From the NCBI GenBank assembly GCA_015521505.1, contig WAOB01000038.1:1-17893 (forward strand): a stretch of DNA of 17,893 nucleotides, written 5' to 3'. The notes under the pieces are model-generated. The model was given only the letters and a program-made list of their open reading frames with translations. It was not told the origin of the DNA and searched no databases. Position 1 is the first letter of the stretch. Each line of letters begins with the position of its first letter. This document shows positions 1 to 6,700 of this stretch, piece by piece. The translations under genes and the position numbers were made by a program. Source of the DNA: Nanobdellati archaeon. Lineage in GTDB: Archaea; EX4484-52; JAADEF01.

Positions 1-151
1 TCTGCTATTCTCTTTTTATCTACTGCTGCAGTCAATAAATACTCCTTTCCACAATATCTACATCTAAGCACTGACACCATTTTTGTTCACCTTCCTTTCT
101 TCATACTTTTTAGCATATTCATTAATCCAATCCTCATAGCTCTCTAGATAA
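1..151. repeat. Left copy of 151-bp terminal direct repeat (circular overlap)
   Basis: Bases 1-151 are identical to 17743-17893. This is the usual signature of an assembler running past the end of a circular molecule. The repeat lies inside a minus-strand operon whose genes continue across the join, which supports a circle and not a linear genome with terminal repeats. Confidence 0.95.
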
Positions 152-300
152 TACTTTAGCATATTGCTCATCTTTACTCGCAAATAGTCTCTTTTAGCAA
201 CTTGTTTCATCTCTATAGAGATATTACATCCTGTAAAATGAATCTCCCAATCATCATAATCCTCATATTCTTTTCCACATAAACAGATGTAGTTTTTCAT
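64..300 (-). CDS. Small C2HC zinc-finger protein (78 aa), early operon
   Basis: The function is not known; a DNA- or protein-binding role is inferred. Close to the N-terminus it carries C6-x-C8-x12-H21-x3-C25, a likely zinc site beginning CLCGKEY. The rest is a charged helical region rich in Lys, Glu and Tyr. The ATG at 300 is chosen over one at 318 because a GAGGTGGT ribosome site lies 5-6 bases upstream of it. The gene follows the winged-helix gene that ends at 311, and its 3' end overlaps the start (ATG at 80) of the next zinc-finger gene by 17 bases. The CxxCGKEY-like element recurs in that next gene, so the two may be related. Its 3' part is also present in the terminal repeat at 17743-17893. 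Confidence 0.75.
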   Translation of the reverse strand: MKNYICLCGKEYEDYDDWEIHFTGCNISIEMKQVAKRDYLRVKMSNMLKYYLESYEDWINEYAKKYEERKVNKNGVSA

Positions 301-310
301 AGCAACCACC

Positions 311-1282
311 TCAAACATAAAAAGTCCTAATCGCTCTCATTATAACATCTATCTCTTGTTCTATGTCTTTGCTTTTCTCTAATTGAGAAACAAACTGCTC
401 AACATCTTGCTGTTTTATGTCAAGAAGATAAACATCTCTTAGTCTCTTAGTTACTTTTGCAGAAGCTTCTATGTATTCTTGTGTCATTGCTCCATATTTC
501 TTAAATATTCTTTTTCTAAACATCGCAAGCTCTATTAAAAGCTTCTTTATATTTTCTTCTCTATTATTTAGTTTCTCTATGTTTGAGTTTGATACAGATA
601 AAACTCTATCTAATTTGTTTATTCTTTCTTTAATATCCTTTGGAAGTAGAGAATATAATTCATTAGAGAATTTCTTTATTAGCTGTGAGTAAGGAGGGTT
701 AAAGACATAGAACTTAATCTTCTTTGCATTCTTTTTGTTTTTAGAGGTTGTAAATACTAACCTCTTTAATGAGAATGTAAGAACATCGTCTTCTGTTTCG
801 GAGATTATTCCTTTGTTTTCAAGTTCCGTTAATATATGTCTTATATCTCCATTGTTATATCCCGTTACTTTATGTATTAGTCTCTGATAGAAAGCATCAT
901 ATCTAGAAAATAAAACCATCGCAGTAAGCTCTATCTTCGTTTTTGTTTTTGTTAGATTAATAAAATAAGATAGAGGTTGTATAACCATAACCAACTCTTT
1001 AAGAGAAATATTTCTATCTTCTAATATTGAGGTGATGAGGTTATAACCAACCAACCTCTTTTTTTCTTCTATATTATATATATTTTTATGGGTTGGTTGT
1101 GGTTGTATAACCTCAACCTCAATATTCTCTCGTTCTCTATTATCTTTTACCCCATCTCCCTTCCTGGGATGTGAGGTGGGGTTGCCATTTGGCAGCCCTA
1201 CACTTACACCCGGGTTAATGGTTTTAGAATCATCATTTGTGACAGCATCGCTACCTTTAATAACTTTATTTTGCTCACTCAT
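311..1282 (-). CDS. Winged-helix DNA-binding protein (323 aa), first gene of early operon; candidate replication initiator or regulator
   Basis: Residues 1 to about 70 are polar and Pro/Gly/Asn-rich, so probably disordered. The middle, roughly residues 110-200, looks like a winged helix: a helical stretch, a recognition-helix-like segment (NNGDIRHILTELENKGII), then a beta wing. The C-terminal third is charged and helical, probably coiled coil. The ATG at 1282 is preferred over an upstream one at 1300, because the 1300 start lies inside a tandem repeat and GGTGAT sits 3 bases before 1282. Four 10-bp repeats (1288-1329) cover its leader, as expected for an autoregulated initiator or repressor. 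It heads about 13 small genes on the same strand. Initiator versus pure regulator cannot be decided here, and no Rep nuclease or ATPase motif is visible. Confidence 0.75.
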   Translation of the reverse strand: MSEQNKVIKGSDAVTNDDSKTINPGVSVGLPNGNPTSHPRKGDGVKDNRERENIEVEVIQPQPTHKNIYNIEEKKRLVGYNLITSILEDRNISLKELVMVIQPLSYFINLTKTKTKIELTAMVLFSRYDAFYQRLIHKVTGYNNGDIRHILTELENKGIISETEDDVLTFSLKRLVFTTSKNKKNAKKIKFYVFNPPYSQLIKKFSNELYSLLPKDIKERINKLDRVLSVSNSNIEKLNNREENIKKLLIELAMFRKRIFKKYGAMTQEYIEASAKVTKRLRDVYLLDIKQQDVEQFVSQLEKSKDIEQEIDVIMRAIRTFYV

Positions 1283-1287
1283 ATTAT

Positions 1288-1329
1288 CACCGTATATCAC
1301 CGTATATCACCGTATATAACACCGTATAT
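1288..1329. repeat. Four-copy 10-bp iteron array (CACCGTATAT)
   Basis: CACCGTATAT occurs at 1288-1297, 1298-1307, 1308-1317 and 1320-1329. Three copies are head to tail at 10 bp, about one helical turn, and the fourth is offset by 2 bp. A partial copy may follow at 1332. The array fills the space between a TATA-like element at 1350-1357 and the start codon at 1282. On the minus strand the last copy supplies the GGTGAT ribosome site. This is consistent with an operator or replication iterons bound by the adjacent winged-helix protein (inferred). Confidence 0.85.
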
Positions 1330-1349
1330 AACCGCATCCAGGGTGTGAA

Positions 1350-1382
1350 TATAAATAAGCCCCGTGTGGCAGCACGGGGCTT
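1350..1382. promoter_or_regulatory. Divergent promoter with shared TATA element and GC-rich inverted repeat
   Basis: TATAAATA at 1350-1357 can serve as a TATA box in both directions. On the plus strand it predicts transcription from about 1380, followed by GAGGTGA and the ATG at 1411. On the minus strand it predicts a start near 1325, inside the iterons. A perfect 10-bp inverted repeat, AAGCCCCGTG (1357-1366) and CACGGGGCTT (1373-1382) with a 6-base spacer, fills the space between the TATA box and the predicted plus-strand start. It could be an operator, or a terminator hairpin for transcripts arriving from upstream. Confidence 0.6.
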
Positions 1383-1410
1383 TACATTTAATGGTGAGGT
1401 GAATACACGA

Positions 1411-1500
1411 ATGGGATTAATGACATTGATTGCTGAAGTGATCGGAGCAGCTATTTTGGCGGTAGTGTTTTTCGTCTATATACTACCGCAGTTGCTGTAG
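1411..1500 (+). CDS. 29-residue single-span membrane peptide
   Basis: This gene has a strong GAGGTGA ribosome site (1396-1402) 8 bases before the ATG, a promoter-like TATA element upstream, and GC-rich hairpins on both sides, so it looks like its own transcription unit. The product is almost entirely hydrophobic with one predicted transmembrane helix, and ends VYILPQLL. That ending resembles the end of helix 1 in the VP1/VP3-like protein at 7640-7855, which reads VYIALLPVL. Codon use is richer in GCG, CCG and CTG than in most neighbours, as in the capsid gene at 10437, suggesting high expression. It may be a minor virion peptide or a membrane-active egress peptide; neither is shown. Confidence 0.65.
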   Translation: MGLMTLIAEVIGAAILAVVFFVYILPQLL

Positions 1501-1507
1501 CCGATAA

Positions 1508-1530
1508 GAGCGGTGCTCAAGGCACCGCTC
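1508..1530. terminator. Bidirectional GC-rich hairpin between convergent genes
   Basis: A perfect 9-bp stem, GAGCGGTGC (1508-1516) and GCACCGCTC (1522-1530), has a 5-base loop. It sits 8 bases after the stop of the 29-residue peptide gene. Its right edge touches the stop codon of the convergent AbrB-type gene (1529-1531), so it could end both transcripts. Confidence 0.65.
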
Positions 1531-1675
1531 ATACTTCCTTCCCATTTACTTTCCTAACCTCTACTTCTAAAATATCGTCCTTAGATAAATTCAATTTCTT
1601 AACGATTTCTATAGGGATAACTATACCAAAACTGTGTCCTGTGCTGTATACTCTCTTAGTGAATATATATCCCAT
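1529..1675 (-). CDS. AbrB/SpoVT-type transcriptional regulator (48 aa)
   Basis: The product is a single swapped-hairpin DNA-binding domain. Residues 8-21 (RVYSTGHSFGIVIP) match the conserved core of the family, where a Gly-Ser turn is followed by a strand ending in Ile-Pro. This is followed by the helix EIVKKLNLSKDD and the strand ILEVEVRKV. Proteins of this family bind AT-rich promoters as dimers; in archaea they serve as antitoxins or viral and host regulators. No toxin partner is adjacent, so a stand-alone regulator is more likely. ATG codons lie at 1678 and 1675; the second is preferred because GGTGGT ends directly at the first. It diverges from the recombinase gene at 1797, and a perfect inverted repeat of TATA-like elements lies between them, so it may regulate both. 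Confidence 0.85.
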   Translation of the reverse strand: MGYIFTKRVYSTGHSFGIVIPIEIVKKLNLSKDDILEVEVRKVNGKEV

Positions 1676-1708
1676 CATACCACCATAATAATATATTTAT
1701 GCACGATT

Positions 1709-1770
1709 AGATTTAAATAATTTTCTAAAACTATCTAATACTATATAATACATAACTCATATTTAAATCT
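1709..1770. promoter_or_regulatory. Symmetric divergent promoters between AbrB-type gene and recombinase
   Basis: AGATTTAAAT (1709-1718) and ATTTAAATCT (1761-1770) form a perfect 10-bp inverted repeat. Each arm contains a TATA-like element about 27-31 bp from the start codon it faces (1678 on the minus strand, 1797 on the plus), which is the normal archaeal spacing for a very short leader. The AT-rich spacer could bind the AbrB-type protein. Confidence 0.6.
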
Positions 1771-1774
1771 TTCG

Positions 1775-1791
1775 GTCCCACCTTTTGGTGG
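1775..1791 (+). promoter_or_regulatory. Hairpin hiding the recombinase ribosome site; tRNA-3'-end-like candidate attachment site
   Basis: CCACC (1778-1782), TTTT and GGTGG (1787-1791) make a perfect hairpin whose 3' arm is the ribosome site for the ATG at 1797, so translation may be self-limited. The bases leading into it, CGGTCCCACC at 1773-1782, resemble the 3' end of some archaeal tRNA genes (acceptor strand, discriminator A, CC), and archaeal integrases commonly use tRNA 3' ends. The upstream T-arm match is poor, so the attachment-site idea is weak. Confidence 0.35.
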
Positions 1792-1796
1792 TTAAT

Positions 1797-2681
1797 ATGG
1801 AATATGTAAAAGGGAGATATTACGATAGATACATAACACGAATAATAGAGATAATACTCAAAGATGAGGAAATATTAAGCATCAACAAGCAGAGAATACA
1901 AGAGTTCATAATAACTCTATCTTTACAAAACAAGAAAAAATCAACAATCTTAAAGTATCTCTCAGTTATGCATAAGTTTATAAAACATGCTAAAAGAGAT
2001 ATAGATGAGTTGTCAGATTATGAGTTAAAGATGATACTTTTCACACTGCAACAAGAGATGACAAGAGCAGTTTTTAGAAACTTAAAGCAAGCAGTGAAGA
2101 AATATTACTCGTTAAAAGAAAGAAATCTGTGGTGGCTAAAAATAGAAGAAGAAACAGATGTTAAAGGAAAATACATAACAGAAGAGGACTTAAAAAGAAT
2201 ATTTTTAAGGATTGCTCAGAGAGATAGTGAGAAAAAGAAAATATTCTATTATCTATTGTGGAAAACAGGAGCAAGAGTTGGAGAATTGTTGCTTTTAAGA
2301 AAGAGAGATATTTCTATAAAGAAAGATGTTGTCTCTTTAAAACTTGATTTGAGAGCAAAGAACAAACCTTCACGGATCATAAGAATAAAAGATAATGTTC
2401 TTGCTAAAAATCTATTAAGCATAATACTTTCTCTAAGCGATGATGAGAGAGTTTTTAACTACTCTTATTACACAATAGCAGCAGATTTCAGAAAACTGCA
2501 GAAACAAGTTTTTAACAAAGTGAAGTATCGCTTATATGATTTTCGTCATACTAAAGCAACTGATTTGTTTAACAATGAGTTTTCTTATGCGAAAATATGT
2601 AACGTGATGGGTTGGGATATTACTTCTGATGTTGCGAAGAGATATTATCATAGAGAAGTTGATAGTAGTTTCATTCTCTAA
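1797..2681 (+). CDS. int: Tyrosine recombinase / integrase (294 aa)
   Basis: The enzyme would cut and rejoin DNA at specific sites through a tyrosine-DNA link, probably to integrate the circle or resolve it. Residues 1 to about 110 form a helical core-binding (SAM-like) domain, the rest the catalytic domain. Visible catalytic features are TGAR (R160), a basic beta-hairpin around RAKNKPSR, Y-D-F-R-H (R250; the usual first His is Tyr), a GW pair in the next box, and the nucleophile in RYYH (Y283). The ATG at 1797 has GGTGG 5 bases upstream; a TTG at 1785 would extend the reading frame but lies before that ribosome site. The length is normal for the family and the frame is not split by an attachment site as in SSV-type fuselloviruses. 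Confidence 0.92.
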   Translation: MEYVKGRYYDRYITRIIEIILKDEEILSINKQRIQEFIITLSLQNKKKSTILKYLSVMHKFIKHAKRDIDELSDYELKMILFTLQQEMTRAVFRNLKQAVKKYYSLKERNLWWLKIEEETDVKGKYITEEDLKRIFLRIAQRDSEKKKIFYYLLWKTGARVGELLLLRKRDISIKKDVVSLKLDLRAKNKPSRIIRIKDNVLAKNLLSIILSLSDDERVFNYSYYTIAADFRKLQKQVFNKVKYRLYDFRHTKATDLFNNEFSYAKICNVMGWDITSDVAKRYYHREVDSSFIL

Positions 2682-2744
2682 AACACTACATAAAACAAGA
2701 GCATGTAAGAATTCCTATAAGAAAACTATCGGTTGGAAGGATAT

Positions 2745-2809
2745 GAGCACCCGCACGAGGTCCTACACCTTACGGTGCAATCATCCCTATGCTGTGCGGT
2801 CTTACGCTC
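2745..2809 (-). ncRNA. Possible GC-rich structured RNA or 3'-UTR element
   Basis: A GC-rich island stands out in this AT-rich intergenic stretch. Read on the minus strand it folds as an outer stem GAGC/GCTC (2809-2806 with 2748-2745), a middle 6-bp stem CCGCAC/GTGCGG (2799-2794 with 2756-2751), and an inner hairpin CACC-GTAA-GGTG (2777-2766). The inner loop GTAA is a GNRA tetraloop only on this strand, which favours a minus-strand RNA. It lies between the convergent ends of the recombinase and the structural operon, so it may be the operon's 3' end or a separate RNA. No known RNA family is recognised. Confidence 0.45.
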
Positions 2810-2871
2810 AAACATAATGCCTTTACAACCCCAAATCTCACCCTCAGAACCCTACTTCCAAGGGCAAAATC

Positions 2872-3084
2872 CTACTTCAAAATGTCTTTTAATTTCTTAA
2901 GCAAACTTAATCTTTCCTCTTTGGTCAAGGATTTAGCACGAAGTTTATTCCATATACTTATCACTTCTCCTTTACTATCATTATGCCACAATCCTTTTAT
3001 CTGTCCTCTTCTTCTTTCTCCATCTCTCTCCTGCACTTTGTAATACTTCCCTGTAACGGGATTATATATCCTCTTCCTAGCCAT
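2872..3084 (-). CDS. Small basic protein (70 aa), last gene of structural operon
   Basis: The family is not firmly recognised. The protein is strongly basic, with an N-terminal half that reads like a beta hairpin around YNPVTGKYYKV followed by RRRGQIKGLW, and a C-terminal charged helix. Small basic proteins with a YNP-TG-YY segment are common in mobile elements; nucleic-acid binding is inferred. GAGGTGATT is the ribosome site just before the ATG at 3084. It follows the membrane-protein gene at 3094-3363 by only 9 bases, so it belongs to the same transcript. Confidence 0.7.
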   Translation of the reverse strand: MARKRIYNPVTGKYYKVQERDGERRRGQIKGLWHNDSKGEVISIWNKLRAKSLTKEERLSLLKKLKDILK

Positions 3085-3093
3085 ATAATCACC

Positions 3094-3363
3094 TCATAAT
3101 ATGATATATGCAATAACAAACGCAATGATTAAAGCAATACCTAGTAATATTCCTGTTCCAACAACACCTAATAAACCACTCATAGCAAAAGCAATTGCTA
3201 AAGGAATAATAAGCACCATAACCAAATGTATAGGTAATCCTGCTCTCGATAATGTGATTAAAGCAACTAACATAATCAATAAAGCAGTCAATACAGCACT
3301 TCCCGTAAGGTTTTGTGTTAGTGTACTAAACACGATATTGAAAAACTCTTCTGCTCCTACCAT
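3094..3363 (-). CDS. Three-span membrane protein (89 aa)
   Basis: Almost the whole protein is hydrophobic, with about three membrane helices (roughly residues 20-40, 43-63 and 66-88) after a short polar N-terminus. Its last segment (LLGIALIIAFVIAYIIL) closely resembles the C-terminal membrane segment of the adhesin encoded upstream (IVLGIALIIAFLR), so the anchors may have a common origin or pack together. The GAGGTGG ribosome site is clear. Role in the virion envelope is inferred from the operon position. Confidence 0.75.
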   Translation of the reverse strand: MVGAEEFFNIVFSTLTQNLTGSAVLTALLIMLVALITLSRAGLPIHLVMVLIIPLAIAFAMSGLLGVVGTGILLGIALIIAFVIAYIIL

Positions 3364-3372
3364 AAAACCACC

Positions 3373-3762
3373 TCAAAAACTCACTCCTCTTAATAACGCT
3401 ATAAAGGCAAACAGATAGGGTATAAACCATACTAAAAATAATGGAACTGCAAATTCCAAAGGCAATCCATAACCAAATATTGTTAAAGGAGCAAGCAGTG
3501 TTGCAGCGAGGAAAACAAGGAAGTTCCAAATATATACTAAAGGATTAAATGTGGAAATAACAATGTTACTTGTTACTGTTGATCCTTGCGATGAATTTAA
3601 GTCTCTCTCAACACTCTCAAGCAAGTTATCTGAAATTAGCACAGTATCACTACTTTTATCAATTATTAAAAAGTGTTGCAATATTGTGTTCTGCTCATAT
3701 CCAAAAACTATTGTGAAAAAATTAAACAATAACATCACAAGCAGTATTCTTGCTCCTATCAT
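3373..3762 (-). CDS. Secreted/membrane protein with signal peptide (129 aa)
   Basis: The N-terminal 20 or so residues form a signal peptide (hydrophobic, after Arg5). A polar segment of about 50 residues follows, which would be outside the cell and has a possible N-glycosylation site (NSS). The last 60 residues carry two to three membrane helices with prolines (LAPLTIFGYGLP, VWFIPYLF). It begins 4 bases after the stop of the 1076-aa adhesin and is followed after 9 bases by the three-span protein. A spike or anchor-complex partner of the adhesin is plausible. I do not recognise the family. Confidence 0.75.
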   Translation of the reverse strand: MIGARILLVMLLFNFFTIVFGYEQNTILQHFLIIDKSSDTVLISDNLLESVERDLNSSQGSTVTSNIVISTFNPLVYIWNFLVFLAATLLAPLTIFGYGLPLEFAVPLFLVWFIPYLFAFIALLRGVSF

Positions 3763-3766
3763 GCCA

Positions 3767-6700
3767 TCACCTCAAAAACGCGATTATTAGGGCTATGCCT
3801 AAAACTATTGCTATAGAGCCTGCAACAAACGGCATCAGACCAGCAGCCATCAATATTCCTGTTGTTATCACAGCAACAACCATGCCAACAGCAACATTTC
3901 CAGAAACTGCAACGGCTCCTAAAACAACTAATGTTATGATTGTAAATGACATAAGAGCCTTAAAAGCATCTCCGTATTGTGAGGTATCTAATAGAATATC
4001 ATTAAGCGTTGTTCCATTACTTTGATAATACCATACAAAGTATGTTCTATTAATATAGTATTCGTTTTCTCCTACTCTTTTAAAGGATGCTTCTATTTTT
4101 ATACTATCTCCTATTGTTATGTTGTGTTCTGTTATATTCAAAGTATATATAATCTCTCCACCGCCTGGAGAATTATCGAGTAAATACGAATAAAGTATGT
4201 TATTGCCATTTATAACAGACATCTTCATATATTCTATGTCTGCATTAACAGAAGAAACTCTAAAGATAAATGTTGTTGTTTCATCTGTTATACTATTTCC
4301 TCGAGGAAGTAATGCATAAGACACACCATTAAACAAATTATCAAAATTTATGTCTAAAACATTTGATAGTTTTATTCTATATGATGTTGCGTAAGGTATT
4401 ATCTGCTTATAGAACGAAACATAATTAGGATGCTCAACTTTTATGTAATATTCTTTTTCTGGTTTGAGGAACAAATATGCTGTTGCTGAAGCATCTGTTT
4501 TTGCCTGAGCAACAACCCTGTATGCTCCATTTATGTATGCTAAAGCACTAACTTTTGCATTATATACTGGTTCGTCTCTTGAATTAACAATATTGAAGGC
4601 AATTGTTCTTCCAACATCTATCCTCAACAAATAAGCATCCAAACTCAAACTAGTGTATGCAGGCACATTAATATAATAACTTCTTGAGACATATTCATCA
4701 GAACTTGCAGTAAACCTAATTTCTCCTGTCAAGTTATAATCAATAACTCCGAATACAAACTTATTTCCTATCCACTCATCAGTATAGATTTCTTTCATAT
4801 AATAATGACAATAACTACCAGTGTTTGCAGATGTCTGAATTCTTAAAAACAACTTGTTGTCTTTAATATAATTATTATTGTATCTATAAGAAGAAAGATC
4901 AACACTTGATGTTAAACTACTGATTAGTTCCCATGTTGAACTACCAAAGTTTCTTATGTATATTCCTGTGCTCAAACAACTACTACCGCCTCGTATACTA
5001 TAACTTAATCTTAATATGTCGCTTTTGTTATAGATGTAGTAGTATAGCACTTTGTTGTCTGTTACAGCACCACTACTATCTCTCGTTTCTCCAAACAAAA
5101 TTGATGTATCAAACTTATTGTCTATTGTATTACTTATATCGTAATTTATGACTCCATCATCACTAAGATAACCGAAAGCAACATATTTTATGTTTTCAAT
5201 TTTACCGTTTTTATATCTTATATCTACACTTGCGTTAACAACATTATCTAATGTTTCTTCATCATAAATATTAATTACTATGTCTACTTGTATTGTGTTA
5301 AAAGTGTAGTTGATACGATAACTGTTGTTCAACTCAAGACCAACTTCTTTATATTCATAACCCCATGAAGTAGCATTCAACAAATAATAACCTTCTGTTA
5401 TCTCTCTCATTTTTACAAATATTGTGTAATTGTTAGTATTGTAAATATAAGTATTATTGAGAGTCAAAACCCAATCCTTTATATAATTTCCTTTATCGTC
5501 TTTTAGATAGAACTCGTGTATAAGATATATGTTAAACACCTCTTGTTTAAAGCCCATGCTATCATAAAATGTAATCTCTTTGTAATCTGTGTCATAACCT
5601 GATTTGCTTACCCACATCTTTGCTAATGTGTTATTTCCGATTTCTCTCCAATCTATAATCTTGTAGTTGAGATTATTATATGTTGTGTTCTGACCATTAA
5701 CCTCAATAGTTAAATAAAAACCGTTAACATTAGCAGTTACATTTACTCCGTGAATGACATTTACTATTTTCTCACTATAAGAAGTGTCTATATCATCATC
5801 TGCAACTATTGTTATGTTGTAGTGATATCCTTTCACATCAACTGATAAATCAACTTGTGTATTATTTACATAAGCAGTATTTGAATAAATCTCTGTTCCA
5901 TTTAGATAAGCATAAACTTTAATTGTTGAGTTGTCATAATCCATTACAGAGAAACTAATATTTAATTGTGTAATGCCATAATAAGTATTTTGTGAAGGTT
6001 CTATTAATGTTATGATCGGCACAGCATTACTTTGAGCAACCTGCTCCTGCCCCACACTTGTTGTTGGCTCTACACTTGAATATTCTGCAATTGCTATCCA
6101 ATCAACCCATAAAGTTTCAGCCGTTTTTGTAGAAAACTCAAAATATGCATCTGTTACCGAAGGCATATTAATAGTTTCTGTATATCTTAATGTATCGTTG
6201 ACATAATAATCAACACTACCACCATTGTTTACTGCTTTTGCATAAAAGAACTTACTTAAATCTAAATTTGCATTTACTTGTATGTCTGTCGTTCCATCCC
6301 ACGTCCTAAAAACATGATAACCATTTCCACTATTCCAACCAAACCCAAAACCCCCTCCACTAGCACTTCTCAACCAAATTGTTCCACCATAACCTGATGT
6401 CCCTGCATTTAATCCCTCTATTGCTATTCTTCCTATCCATCTTGATTGTAAATTATATATCTTATTTGCACCTTCCATAGCATTCCACACTACACCATTT
6501 CCGTCAACTGATAATACACCTCCACTTTCAACGACATTACCTGAATTTACAACCCATTTATTCGTATCAATCACTCCATCGTTAAAATCATCAAAAAAGA
6601 TAAAGACATTATCTCCATTACTTTGACTTATCGCACTTGGATTTCCATACCACATCTTTATCGTATAACTTGACGAAGCAGGAATAGAAGGAACTTTAAC

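Noticed and set aside
1501..1557. Stop-codon read-through extending the 29-aa peptide
   Set aside because: The frame stays open for about 18 codons after the TAG but only through the terminator hairpin and antisense of the AbrB-type gene; no plausible second helix.
1529..1675. AbrB-type gene as antitoxin of a toxin-antitoxin pair
   Set aside because: No small toxin-like gene lies next to it on the same strand; the neighbours are a convergent membrane peptide and a divergent recombinase.
1751..1782. A complete tRNA gene before the integrase
   Set aside because: Only the last 10 or so bases resemble a tRNA 3' end; there is no T-arm with G53-C61, no anticodon arm and no D-arm upstream.
2629..3043. 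Plus-strand open frames at 2629-2817 and 2789-3043
   Set aside because: They cover the GC-rich folded region and the antisense of a good minus-strand gene, lack ribosome sites, and their products look like translated structured RNA or antisense.
3101..4025. Several plus-strand open frames opposite the membrane-protein genes
   Set aside because: Antisense shadows of minus-strand genes with strong ribosome sites; rich in Thr, Asn and Ala as expected for the complement of hydrophobic codons.
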